Source of the DNA: Vibrio nereis NBRC 15637
GTDB taxonomy: Bacteria > Pseudomonadota > Gammaproteobacteria > Enterobacterales > Vibrionaceae
Assembly: GCF_001591105.1 (NCBI RefSeq)
Contig: NZ_BCUD01000002.1
Span: 1 to 64,000 of the forward strand
Direction of reading: 5' to 3'
DNA length: 64,000 bases
Shown piece by piece: positions 17,729 to 26,077 of the stretch; within the stretch, counting starts at the first letter, position 1, and each line of letters starts with the position of its first letter. The notes under the pieces are model-generated. The model was not told the origin of the DNA. It was given only the letters and a program-made list of their open reading frames with translations, and searched no databases. A program made the position numbers and the translations under genes.

Positions 17729-17836
17729 AAAAAAATAGCCAATCGCAAAAAGGGCGATTGGCTTATATTTTGTGTGAACAAAAAGCATTCACTAACAACG
17801 TCAGTTGGCTAGGTGACCCTCGGCTTAAAAGGGTCA
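17729..17836 (-). ncRNA. qrr: Qrr quorum-regulatory small RNA
   Basis: About 108 nt on the minus strand. It starts with TGACCC and folds a first hairpin, GACCC/GGGTC. It then carries the near-invariant Qrr core: CACCTAGCCAACTGACG continuing TTGTTAGTGAA (17788-17815), the single-stranded part that pairs with luxR/hapR-type and other targets. It ends in a perfect ten-pair AGCCAATCGC hairpin (17737-17763) followed by seven T, the usual Hfq-linked terminator. A sigma-54 promoter begins 12 bases upstream, with a LuxO-type site further up. The first-hairpin loop resembles Qrr4 as I remember it, but the copy number label needs alignment. Confidence 0.95.
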
Positions 17837-17847
17837 GTATTTATAAT

Positions 17848-17862
17848 GCAGTATGCGTGCCA
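17848..17862 (-). promoter_or_regulatory. Sigma-54 promoter of qrr
   Basis: Minus-strand TGGCAC, five bases, then CTGC. GG at 17861-17860 and GC at 17849-17848 have the required ten-base gap. This places the start at about 17836, exactly where the Qrr sequence begins. Confidence 0.93.
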
Positions 17863-17935
17863 ACTTTTTTGGGGCATTTTTGTGGAAAAAATCGCCATAT
17901 TCAACTATTCCCCATTTCCAAACCGCAAATTGAAA

Positions 17936-17948
17936 TTGCATTTTGCAA
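17936..17948. promoter_or_regulatory. LuxO binding site
   Basis: The perfect palindrome TTGCATTTTGCAA matches the LuxO consensus TTGCA-W3-TGCAA. It stands about 75 bases upstream of the qrr -24 element, a normal enhancer position. Confidence 0.88.
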
Positions 17949-18071
17949 ACGAGTCGCAAAACAATATAAAACTATATTCTTATAAACAAGATTGTCATTT
18001 TCACTTTTGCGATATTTTTTACGCCAAAGAGTCGATATACTCGTACCACCTAAATTTATCCACCAGTTAAC

Positions 18072-18992
18072 ATGAATTATTTTACGACGTTTCTCAAAGG
18101 GATAGCGATGGGGGCTGCCGATGTAGTACCCGGCGTATCAGGCGGTACCATCGCCTTCATTACAGGCATCTACGACACGTTGCTAGAAAGCATCAGACGT
18201 GTAAATCCAAGTTTAGTCGGCATTTGGAAGCAAAACGGCTTCAAAGGAGCCTTTAACCACATCAATGGTTTTTTCCTCATTTCATTGTTTGGTGGCATTT
18301 TTTTCAGTATTGCGACGCTGGCTAAACTGATCTCGTGGTTGCTGGTAACCCACCCTATTCCTCTGTGGTCTTTCTTCTTCGGCCTTATCTTAGTGTCTGT
18401 TTTTCACATGCTGAAGCAAATCGAGCAACGCAACATTAGCCGCTTTGTATTTCTACTGCTAGGCGTCGCCTTTGCTTACAGCATTACTGTGCTGAAACCA
18501 CTACATATGGAACCAAGCAGCCTAAACGTTCTACTTGCTGGCTCAATCGCCATTTGCGCCATGATCCTACCGGGCATTTCGGGCAGCTTTATTCTGCTGT
18601 TAATTGGCATGTACGCCCCAGTATTAGGTGCAGTAAAAGCATTTGATGTAAATATCCTGACACTGTTTCTGTCAGGCTGTGTGATCGGATTACTGACGTT
18701 CTCACACCTTTTATCTTGGCTGCTACGTCACTTCCGAGATTTCACTTTAGTATTTTTAACGGGTTTGATGTTAGGTACGCTACCTAAGATCTGGCCTTGG
18801 AAAGAAACACTTACCTGGCGCACCAACTCGAAAGGAGAGCAGGTTCCACTGCTACAAGAGAATCTATCACCGTTTGATTTTGAAGCTGTCACTTCACAGC
18901 CTGCTCAGTTAGGCATTGCGATAGTCTTGATGCTGTGCGCGATTGGGCTTGTACTGGGGTTAGAAAAATTCGCCGAAAACCGCGATATATAA
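18072..18992 (+). CDS. popT: DUF368 protein, PopT-type undecaprenyl-phosphate translocase
   Basis: 306-residue polytopic membrane protein of the DUF368 family. The two family signatures are FLKGIAMGAADVVPGVSGGT near the N-terminus and ILPGISGSFILLLIGMYAPV in the middle, reflecting an internal duplication with reentrant segments. V. cholerae VCA0040 (PopT), a DUF368 protein, was reported to return undecaprenyl phosphate to the cytosolic face for cell-wall building, with importance at alkaline pH and in sodium. The start lacks a clear ribosome binding site. The gene diverges from qrr and ends at a strong terminator. The symbol is by family, not proven. Confidence 0.85.
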   Translation: MNYFTTFLKGIAMGAADVVPGVSGGTIAFITGIYDTLLESIRRVNPSLVGIWKQNGFKGAFNHINGFFLISLFGGIFFSIATLAKLISWLLVTHPIPLWSFFFGLILVSVFHMLKQIEQRNISRFVFLLLGVAFAYSITVLKPLHMEPSSLNVLLAGSIAICAMILPGISGSFILLLIGMYAPVLGAVKAFDVNILTLFLSGCVIGLLTFSHLLSWLLRHFRDFTLVFLTGLMLGTLPKIWPWKETLTWRTNSKGEQVPLLQENLSPFDFEAVTSQPAQLGIAIVLMLCAIGLVLGLEKFAENRDI

Positions 18993-19010
18993 GTAAACGC
19001 CAAGAAAAAC

Positions 19011-19042
19011 AAAAGGCGATACCTCTCGGTATCGCCTTTTTT
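19011..19042. terminator. Bidirectional terminator
   Basis: The thirteen-base arms AAAAGGCGATACC and GGTATCGCCTTTT flank a four-base loop, with T on the plus side and A on the other. They lie between the DUF368 gene and the converging ectoine operon. Confidence 0.93.
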
Positions 19043-19069
19043 AATTGCGTTGATTTGAGGAGAAGGACG

Positions 19070-20491
19070 CTAAGCCACTTCTTCGATCACGGTATGATCT
19101 TGTTTAGCAAACAACTCTTCATGAAGCGCGCAAATCGCCTTCTGATATTCTTTGTCGCTCACCACAAACTGCACGTTTACATTACGGATGGATGAGTGCA
19201 ACGCCACCGGCGTTATGCCGCTCTTCATCAGCGATAACACGCCCTGAGCTAGGGCTTTGTTCGTATCAATTTGAGAGCCTATTGCTGAAATCAATGCCAC
19301 CATGCGGCCTTTGATCGATGCTTTCGGATAACGCTTTTCCGCTTTATAAAGCACTTTATTCAAGCTTTCTGTACTGCCGCCGAGGTAATACGTAATGGAG
19401 TTCGCGTTCATCTCTTTACCGATCAAATTCACGCGTGCATCAGAGATGATTTCCATTAATTCACAGCTGACGTTATCAACCTGACCGACCATTGCTTGAT
19501 CAAACACATGCAGGGCAAACACTTTTTCTTTACCCGCAATGATTTCTACTCTGTCTTCATCCGGCTTATATTGATTAGAGATCAACGTACCCTGATGCTC
19601 CGGTTCAAAGGTATTCTTGATCTGCAACTCAATCCCGCTTTCGCGCAAGCCTGCAGCCGCATTCGGATGGATGGCTTCCATACCTAAGTTAGCTAGCTGG
19701 TCTGCAACATCATAATTGGTATACCCGATTGGCAGTACTTTATCTGGGCCAACCACGCGCGGGTCCGCAGAGCTTAAGTGATATTCTTTATGGATAATCG
19801 CTAAATCAGCATTCGTGATCGAGGCAATACGGCTGAATGTCATTTCACTGTAGCCGCGATCGTAGGTCGTCATCAGACCTTCTTTACAATAAGCGTAACC
19901 TGTCACGATCGGCAATTCATTGTCCATATCGATGCCAGCAAACGCATCTTGAATGGTTTCATCTAAGTTTTTGGGTGTTTGTGTATCCCAGCCAGACAAA
20001 TCAACAAACTTAGCATTCACACCCATATTTTTAAGTTTTAGCGCGGTATTGAACGCACTGTGAGATTCACCAAGCGATGATAAAAACTCACGGATTTGTG
20101 GCAGGTACTGCCTTAGTGAAAACTGACCGTATTGGCAGGTTTCCATAATGTTAGTGACACAGTTCTTCGCTTCTGAAATGCGAGAGCGAATAAACTTATC
20201 AGCTCGCATACGATTCATTGGGTCAGCAAAGATGTTTTCATTGGTCAACAGCATGCGCTTCTCAACATAGTCCAGAGCCTCTCGCCATTTCTCATCCCGT
20301 TTAGCAATCAGCTGGTAGACGCCTGGCTTACTGGTCTTTTTGCACTCCAGTAGCGCATCGGTAATACCGCCGTATGCAGACACCACAAACACGCGTTTGT
20401 AGTGCTCTTCTGGACGTAGGATGATGTTTTCTAGTACAGCATCAAATGCTGTCATTGAGGTACCGCCGATTTTTTCTACGGTATAAGTCAT
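19070..20491 (-). CDS. ask: Ectoine-type aspartate kinase (Ask_Ect)
   Basis: 473 residues. The kinase domain begins VEKIGGTSM, the Ask_Ect variant of the usual KFGGTS, and has TYDRGYSEMTFSRIA and LSSADPRVV in the catalytic part. The C-terminus carries ACT domains (NSITYYLGGSTESLN; NVNVQFVVSDKEY). It phosphorylates aspartate to supply aspartate semialdehyde for ectoine synthesis, as a dedicated isozyme less open to feedback inhibition. Last gene of ectABC-ask, 87 bp after ectC. GAGGT precedes the ATG. Confidence 0.94.
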   Translation of the reverse strand: MTYTVEKIGGTSMTAFDAVLENIILRPEEHYKRVFVVSAYGGITDALLECKKTSKPGVYQLIAKRDEKWREALDYVEKRMLLTNENIFADPMNRMRADKFIRSRISEAKNCVTNIMETCQYGQFSLRQYLPQIREFLSSLGESHSAFNTALKLKNMGVNAKFVDLSGWDTQTPKNLDETIQDAFAGIDMDNELPIVTGYAYCKEGLMTTYDRGYSEMTFSRIASITNADLAIIHKEYHLSSADPRVVGPDKVLPIGYTNYDVADQLANLGMEAIHPNAAAGLRESGIELQIKNTFEPEHQGTLISNQYKPDEDRVEIIAGKEKVFALHVFDQAMVGQVDNVSCELMEIISDARVNLIGKEMNANSITYYLGGSTESLNKVLYKAEKRYPKASIKGRMVALISAIGSQIDTNKALAQGVLSLMKSGITPVALHSSIRNVNVQFVVSDKEYQKAICALHEELFAKQDHTVIEEVA

Positions 20492-20578
20492 GTTAGATAA
20501 CCTCGATTATTTTATGACATGGGAGTGAGGAAAATTTGAGATAGCGGGGCGCAATGCCCCACTTAATATGCCGCTCTG

Positions 20579-20965
20579 TCAGTCAACCAGAGGGTAGACA
20601 CCGTTTTCATCGTGCACTTCTGCGCCCGTGATTGGTGGGTTGAATACGCAAGCCATGACCATTTCTTTATCTTTATAAGCACGTAGATAATGCTCGTCAT
20701 GCTTATCGAGGATATATAGGGTGCCCGGTTTGATTGGGTACGTTTCACCGCCAACCACTTCGATTTCACCTTCACCACTCATGCAGTAAACCGACTCTAA
20801 GTGGTTTTGGTAGTGAATATGCGTTTCCGTGTTCTCATAAATGGTAGTGATGTGGAAAGAAAAACCCATTTTGTCATCTTTCAACAACATACGGACACTT
20901 TCCCATGTCTCAGATACTACTCTACGCTCACTGTCTCGACACTCATCTAGTGTTCTAACAATCAT
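20579..20965 (-). CDS. ectC: Ectoine synthase EctC
   Basis: 128-residue cupin. The metal-binding segment is [19 protein letters not shown], and the C-terminal [15 protein letters not shown] is strongly conserved in EctC. It cyclises N-gamma-acetyl-diaminobutyrate to ectoine, the last step. The length matches the family. AAGGA stands upstream of the ATG and ectB ends 14 bp earlier. Confidence 0.96.
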   Translation of the reverse strand: MIVRTLDECRDSERRVVSETWESVRMLLKDDKMGFSFHITTIYENTETHIHYQNHLESVYCMSGEGEIEVVGGETYPIKPGTLYILDKHDEHYLRAYKDKEMVMACVFNPPITGAEVHDENGVYPLVD

Positions 20966-20979
20966 CTTTTTCTTCCTTG

Positions 20980-22245
20980 TTATGATGCTTTTTTAAAGTA
21001 TTTGCTCGCAACGCTTTCCACTGCATTTTCAAAGATGCTCATGCCTTGCTCTAGCTCTTGGTCTGTGATCGTTAATGGACAGAAAAACTTAACGATTTCG
21101 TCGTCAGGACCCGCCGTTTCGATGACCATTCCATTCTCGAAACATGTCTTAGCAATCTCATCAGACAAATCACCATTTCGACACTCGATGCCGATCATCA
21201 TGCCGCGACCTTTCTGCTGAACAAACAATTCAGGGTAACGCTTAACTAAACGCTGAATCGTATTTGAAACCGTCTCTGAACATTGACCGATATGTGTTTC
21301 GAACTGGTCATCAGCCCAATAAATTTCAAGTGCTTTAGCCGCTGTCACAAACGCGTGGTTGTTCCCGCGGAACGTACCGTTGTGTTCACCTGGTTTCCAT
21401 TGGTCCAATTCAGGCTTAAGCAGTACAACCGCCATTGGTAAACCATAACCACCAATAGATTTCGATAGCGTCACCATGTCTGGCTTAATACCCGCTGGCT
21501 CGAAGCTGAAGAAAGTACCTGTACGACCACAACCCGCTTGGATGTCATCGACAATCAGCAAAATATCGTTCGCTTTACAGATCTTGCTTAGACGCTGTAA
21601 CCACTCGTTTGACGCAACGTTCAAGCCACCTTCGCCCTGTACCGTCTCAAGTAAAACGGCTGCAGGCTTATCCATACCGCTTGAATTGTCAGAGAGCATG
21701 GTTTCAAAGAATGCCAAACCATCAATGTTCGCGTAACCGTCAAATGGAATACGGGTTACATTGCTAAGCGGTGCACCGTTACCACCACGGTGATGTTGGT
21801 TACCCGTCGCTGCCAGCGCACCTGCTGTACAACCGTGGAAACCGTTTGTGAAAGCAACGATGTTGCTGCGGCCAGTTACTTTACGCGCAAGTTTTAGCGC
21901 CGCTTCTACAGCGTTGGTGCCCGTTGGGCCAGTAAACTGGACTTTGTATTCTAGGTCTCGTGGAGCAAGGATGTAACGCTGCAATGATTTTAGAAACACT
22001 GCTTTTGCGTCGGAATGCATATCCAATCCATGTGTGATGCCGTCTGATTCAATGTACTCAAGCAGTGCCTGCTTAAGAACCGGGTTGTTGTGCCCGTAGT
22101 TAAGAGAACCGGCACCTGCAAGAAAGTCTAGGTAACGTTCGCCTTGTTCAGTTTCTAGCCAGCAACCTTTTGCTTTTTTGAATACCACTGGAAAACTGTT
22201 TGAATATGAACGTACTTTGGATTCTTGTTTTTTAAAAATATCCAT
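20980..22245 (-). CDS. ectB: Diaminobutyrate-2-oxoglutarate aminotransferase EctB
   Basis: 421-residue class III PLP aminotransferase. Key segments are [19 protein letters not shown] (cofactor phosphate), [17 protein letters not shown] (PLP ring Asp) and [16 protein letters not shown] with the Schiff-base Lys. It converts aspartate semialdehyde to L-2,4-diaminobutyrate. It lies between ectA and ectC. An AAGGAG is present, but 17 bases before the ATG, unusually far, so translation may be coupled to ectA or the start may differ. Confidence 0.96.
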   Translation of the reverse strand: MDIFKKQESKVRSYSNSFPVVFKKAKGCWLETEQGERYLDFLAGAGSLNYGHNNPVLKQALLEYIESDGITHGLDMHSDAKAVFLKSLQRYILAPRDLEYKVQFTGPTGTNAVEAALKLARKVTGRSNIVAFTNGFHGCTAGALAATGNQHHRGGNGAPLSNVTRIPFDGYANIDGLAFFETMLSDNSSGMDKPAAVLLETVQGEGGLNVASNEWLQRLSKICKANDILLIVDDIQAGCGRTGTFFSFEPAGIKPDMVTLSKSIGGYGLPMAVVLLKPELDQWKPGEHNGTFRGNNHAFVTAAKALEIYWADDQFETHIGQCSETVSNTIQRLVKRYPELFVQQKGRGMMIGIECRNGDLSDEIAKTCFENGMVIETAGPDDEIVKFFCPLTITDQELEQGMSIFENAVESVASKYFKKAS

Positions 22246-22269
22246 GTGAAAGACCGTAATGGCTCCTTT

Positions 22270-22824
22270 TTATTGAGGATTATTTAAAGGGATGCGATAC
22301 AAATACTCTGTATCATGCGTTCCTTTGAAATGAGTTTCTTCGTCCAAGAAAGTGCTAACTTCACCACGATTACCATGGTTGGAATCTAGCTTTTTGAACA
22401 ACGACCATGATGCATCGTTATCTTTAGTGATGGTCGTTTCTACTGCTTCGACACCTTGCAGTGACTGGCGTTGGATTAATTGGTCCAACATTTTGTATGC
22501 TAGACCTTTGCCACGATAGCGGGGGGAAACCGCAACTTGCCAAACAAATAACACGTCTGGATCACTGGGTTTTTTATAGCTTGAGATAAAACCCGCGATG
22601 TCTTTGTCTTGCTCTGCAATAATGCAGGTGTTGCTGAAATGAGCTGCTTGAAGAAAGTTGCAGTACGAAGAGTTAACATCTAATGGCGGACAATCTGCGA
22701 TTAAACTGAAGATTTTGCCTCCATCCGCTCTGCTCGGTTCACGAAAAATCCATTTTTTACTTGGGGTCTCACCGATTTCGGGATACATCACCCAAGGCGC
22801 TGATGTAATCATGTGCAAAAACAT
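22270..22824 (-). CDS. ectA: Diaminobutyrate acetyltransferase EctA
   Basis: 184-residue GNAT. The acetyl-CoA loop is VAVSPRYRGKGLAYKML, the N-terminal half has FSLIADCPPLDVNSSYCN, and ETTITKDNDASWSLFKKLD is typical of EctA. It makes N-gamma-acetyl-diaminobutyrate. It is the first gene of the ectoine operon. The start may be the ATG at 22824 (AAAGGA very close) or the next Met four codons on, as in several Vibrio proteins I recall. A CRP-type site lies 79 bases upstream. Confidence 0.95.
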   Translation of the reverse strand: MFLHMITSAPWVMYPEIGETPSKKWIFREPSRADGGKIFSLIADCPPLDVNSSYCNFLQAAHFSNTCIIAEQDKDIAGFISSYKKPSDPDVLFVWQVAVSPRYRGKGLAYKMLDQLIQRQSLQGVEAVETTITKDNDASWSLFKKLDSNHGNRGEVSTFLDEETHFKGTHDTEYLYRIPLNNPQ

Positions 22825-22902
22825 TTCCTTTGAACTCTAAACAAATTTCCATTTTATTATCGCCCTAAACGAACCAAACAAATCAATAGATACCCCAATT
22901 AA

Positions 22903-22918
22903 TGTGACAAAGATCACA
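22903..22918. promoter_or_regulatory. CRP binding site upstream of ectA
   Basis: TGTGA-CAAAGA-TCACA is a perfect symmetric match to TGTGA-N6-TCACA. It lies in the 301-bp region between divergent ectA and the TPR gene, nearer ectA. It suggests cAMP-CRP input on ectoine synthesis. No other clear element was found in this AT-rich region. Confidence 0.8.
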
Positions 22919-23125
22919 AAATTAACCCATAATACACATAAAAATAGTTAGACCTCTAATTTATTGAGCTTTAAATTTATTGCTGTAAACAGAGTAAAAG
23001 GCCATCTGGTTGTGGGTCATTTTCGTGTTAGAAATGCAATTCGCGCTTATTAGTCATACTCACACGCTCACTTATTTGTTAAGTTGTTCCTACTAGAAAA
23101 CAATGATTTAACCGGAATACTAAAT

Positions 23126-23971
23126 ATGCGCATTTTGATAGTTCTTCTGGGGCTGTTTAGCTTTATTCAGCCGACATTTGCTGAGCAAAACTCATACTCA
23201 GAAAGTGACTTACTTGACCGACCTTTAATGGAAAGGTACATACTGGATGAGCTCAAAGCTTTGCGCCAAGAACAGCAAGATTTAGAGAGAAAACTGGTCA
23301 TTCAAATCACCGATCGTGAGCTTTCCGTTGCCGACAAATCACTCAACTACGCCAACGTCACGGTAACGTACTTTTTCTATATCATTGCAGGTGTCGCTTC
23401 GTTAATTGCCTTTGTTGGCTGGCAATCTTTGAATGAATTCAAGAGTAATACTAGAGAGATGGCTGACAAGCGTCTTGACGCGATTGCCAAAGAGTACGAG
23501 AAGAAATTCAGCGTGCTTGAGCGAGATTTGAAGCGCAAGACACGCATCATCAGTGAGAACAACAAAGAGATCGAGAAGATCAACGAAATCCACAACTTAT
23601 GGCTGCGCGCGCAGAGTATGCCAACGCCGGAACAGCGAATCGATGTCTACGATGAGATTTTGGGTATCCGACCAGGTGATTTAGAGGCGCTGACGTACAA
23701 AGCCGATGCCGCGATGGAGATCAATGAGTACCACTGGGCCCTCAGTTTATGTAACCGAGTACTCGATCTAGACAACACCAATGGTCCTGCGCTCTACCAA
23801 CGTGCATGTGCATACTCTCGCCTTGGCGTAGAAGAGCAAGCGATAGAAGACTTGGAACGCGCCATTGAGGCGAGCCCTTCTATCCGAGACTTGATCAACA
23901 CCGAGCCTGATTTAGAAGGGCTGCATGGGAACCCTCGCTTCGATATGTTACTGCATGCCGAGCATCAATAG
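23126..23971 (+). CDS. Membrane-anchored coiled-coil/TPR protein
   Basis: 281 residues from the ATG at 23126 (GGA upstream); a longer frame begins at 23084. It has a signal peptide ending QPTFA before EQNSY, then an acidic helical stretch, a transmembrane segment (YFFYIIAGVASLIAFVGW, about 80-97) and a long charged coiled coil (EMADKRLDAIAKEYEKKF to NKEIEKINEIHN). The C-terminus has TPR units (ALTYKADAAMEINEYHWALSLCNRVLDL; GPALYQRACAYSRLG). Function unknown; a scaffold role is possible. It sits between the ectoine and choline operons, diverging from ectA and converging on choV. Confidence 0.8.
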   Translation: MRILIVLLGLFSFIQPTFAEQNSYSESDLLDRPLMERYILDELKALRQEQQDLERKLVIQITDRELSVADKSLNYANVTVTYFFYIIAGVASLIAFVGWQSLNEFKSNTREMADKRLDAIAKEYEKKFSVLERDLKRKTRIISENNKEIEKINEIHNLWLRAQSMPTPEQRIDVYDEILGIRPGDLEALTYKADAAMEINEYHWALSLCNRVLDLDNTNGPALYQRACAYSRLGVEEQAIEDLERAIEASPSIRDLINTEPDLEGLHGNPRFDMLLHAEHQ

Positions 23972-23984
23972 GGCTTCCCATTTT

Positions 23985-24013
23985 GCTCCGCAAGCTTACG
24001 CGGCTTGCGGAGC
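23985..24013. repeat. Inverted repeat overlapping the choV stop codon
   Basis: The eleven-base perfect arms GCTCCGCAAGC and GCTTGCGGAGC flank a seven-base loop that contains the choV stop. No T run follows on either strand, so it may shield message 3' ends or act as a weak bidirectional terminator. Confidence 0.7.
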
Positions 24014-25183
24014 ATTGTAATTACCTAACAATGCGTCATAAAAATTACTGTCATTGAGTACCCCAACTAATTTTCCATCTTCCACTAGCAGAATTGGCTG
24101 ACCACTACGCTGCTTAAGCTCTATTGCTTCTCTCATGCCTATTTCAGGGCTTGCGACCACTATCGTATTTTGGTCAATATCATTGATATCAAGCTGGCCT
24201 GCTTGCCAGTCAACCAGTTTAAGGTCTTCTCCTTCAACCAACTTAACGTCAGCCAAGGTCTGCTCAACCCACACTTGCTTAACTGAACACACTTCCAGCC
24301 TGTCCTGCTGCTGCTTCAGCTCGTTCACTGGCTGCATTAAAGAGCGCCCTTTCAATACGTTAAGCGGGTTGGTATGAGCGACAAAATCACGCACGTATTC
24401 GGTTTCTGGCTGCAACACGATCTGCTCTGGTTTACCGTGCTGGATAAGTTTTCCCGATTCCATAATCGCGATGTTATTGCCGATTTTTAATGCTTCATCG
24501 AGGTCATGACTGACAAACAAAATGGTCTTATTAAGCTTTTCTTGCAACACAATCAGCTCGTCTTGCAACTGAGCGCGAATAAGTGGGTCGAGCGCGGAAA
24601 ACGGCTCATCCATAAGCAAGATATCAGTATCCATTGCGAAGGCGCGCGCCAAACCCACACGCTGCTGCATACCACCAGAAAGCTCATGCGGAAACTTGTC
24701 CGCCCATTCGGTGAGCCCGACCATATCAAGCTGCTGCTTGGCTTTCTCTCGACGCTCAGCTTTGGGCATGCCTTGCATCTCTAGACCAAACGCGACGTTA
24801 TCGAGCACGCTCAACCAAGGCATTAAGGCGAATTTTTGAAACACCATTGAGATGCGATGAGTGCGCAAATGGCGCAGCGTGGTTTCGTCACAGTTAGCCA
24901 GATCAACTTTCTGCTCGCCGTCTTTGATTTCAAGCGCGCCACGCGAGATGGTATTCAAACCATTTACCGCTCTTAGCAAGCTCGACTTTCCTGAACCTGA
25001 AAGCCCCATCAATACACAGATCTCGCCCTCTTTAACGCTCATGCTCACATTATCCACGCCCACGACTTGTCCTGCTTCATCAATAATTTGCTGACGCGTT
25101 TTGCCCTGGTCGAGTAATTCCAACGCTTTTTGTTGCTGGTCACCAAACACCACATCAAGGTTTTTAATCGTAATTGCGTCCAT
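23996..25183 (-). CDS. choV: Choline/betaine ABC transporter ATPase
   Basis: 395-residue ATPase of the OtcA/ProV family. It has Walker [11 protein letters not shown]-loop VFQKFALMPW, signature [14 protein letters not shown], Walker B ILLMDEPFSALDP and switch His VSHDLDEA. A CBS-like C-terminal part (GQPILLVEDGKLVGVLNDSNFYDALL) may sense ionic strength, as in OpuA-type proteins. Last gene of betIBA-choXWV, two bases after the permease. Named choV because the binding protein resembles ChoX; Vibrio annotations often use proV. Confidence 0.93.
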   Translation of the reverse strand: MDAITIKNLDVVFGDQQQKALELLDQGKTRQQIIDEAGQVVGVDNVSMSVKEGEICVLMGLSGSGKSSLLRAVNGLNTISRGALEIKDGEQKVDLANCDETTLRHLRTHRISMVFQKFALMPWLSVLDNVAFGLEMQGMPKAERREKAKQQLDMVGLTEWADKFPHELSGGMQQRVGLARAFAMDTDILLMDEPFSALDPLIRAQLQDELIVLQEKLNKTILFVSHDLDEALKIGNNIAIMESGKLIQHGKPEQIVLQPETEYVRDFVAHTNPLNVLKGRSLMQPVNELKQQQDRLEVCSVKQVWVEQTLADVKLVEGEDLKLVDWQAGQLDINDIDQNTIVVASPEIGMREAIELKQRSGQPILLVEDGKLVGVLNDSNFYDALLGNYNAPQAA

Positions 25184-25185
25184 GG

Positions 25186-26028
25186 TTATGCTTCCTTCTG
25201 GTTAGGTGTTTTACATAGGCGATCGAGGATGATCGCGACAAGCACAATCGCCAGTCCGGCTTCGAAGCCTTGAGAGATGTTCACAGTGTTCAACGCACGA
25301 ACAACAGGTTTACCTAGACCATCCGCGCCGACTAGTGCGGCAATGACCACCATAGAAAGCGACAACATAATGCACTGAGTCACACCCGCCATAATGCTTG
25401 GCATCGCAGCAGGAAGCTCCACTCTGAACAACAGCTTCATACGGTTAGCACCAAACGCTTTACCTGCTTCAATCAACTCTTCCGGCACTTTAATGATACC
25501 CAGGTAGGTGAGACGGATTGGTGCTGCGATAGCAAAAATGATGGTCGATATAAGCCCCGGAACAATCCCCAAACCAAACAAAACCAAGGTCGGAATCAGA
25601 TAAACGAAGGTCGGTACTGTCTGCATCAGATCGAGAATGGGTCTTAGCAGCGTGTACAACCAAGGACGATGCGCTGCCATTATTCCAAGTGGTACGCCAA
25701 TTAATACGGAAATCGTTGTCGCCGCAAAGACTAAGACAAAGGTTTCCAGCATCTCCTGCCAGTATCCAAGGTTTAAAATGGCCAATAGAGCCGCGACAAT
25801 AAACAGCACCAGTGGAATGCTACGGTGCAAATACCATGCAATCGCCGCTGTCAGCAAAATAGGCATCGCCGGTGGCATCCACTTAAAAATGTCTACAACA
25901 AAAAGAATGATGGTTTCGAGAAAAATGGAAATCGCGTCAAACAAACCGGAGGCATTGGTCGTCAACCAATCTACGCCCGTTTCCATCCATTGACCTAAGG
26001 GGATTTTGTTGTCTGTAATAAAATTCAC
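25186..26028 (-). CDS. choW: Choline/betaine ABC permease
   Basis: 280-residue permease of the ProW/OpuAB type with about six hydrophobic segments. The EAA-like coupling loop is [36 protein letters not shown]. It starts with GTG, preceded by AAAGGTG at four bases. It is followed at two bases by the ATPase gene, so the two are translationally linked. Confidence 0.93.
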   Translation of the reverse strand: MNFITDNKIPLGQWMETGVDWLTTNASGLFDAISIFLETIILFVVDIFKWMPPAMPILLTAAIAWYLHRSIPLVLFIVAALLAILNLGYWQEMLETFVLVFAATTISVLIGVPLGIMAAHRPWLYTLLRPILDLMQTVPTFVYLIPTLVLFGLGIVPGLISTIIFAIAAPIRLTYLGIIKVPEELIEAGKAFGANRMKLLFRVELPAAMPSIMAGVTQCIMLSLSMVVIAALVGADGLGKPVVRALNTVNISQGFEAGLAIVLVAIILDRLCKTPNQKEA

Positions 26029-26077
26029 AATACACCTTTATTTTGTTGGGCGAGCCAAAATCGCTCGCCCAGTTAAA

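Larger units (their letters stand above)
17384..18071. other. 688-bp non-coding region between gltS and the DUF368 gene
   Basis: Holds the gltS leader, the qrr gene with its sigma-54 promoter and LuxO site, and the promoter region of the DUF368 gene. Open frames here are short and overlap the small RNA; none looks coding. Confidence 0.85.

Noticed and set aside
17509..18070. Several open frames of 60-90 codons between gltS and the DUF368 gene
   Set aside because: They overlap the qrr gene, its promoter and the LuxO site, lack family-like sequence and start sites, and run on both strands.
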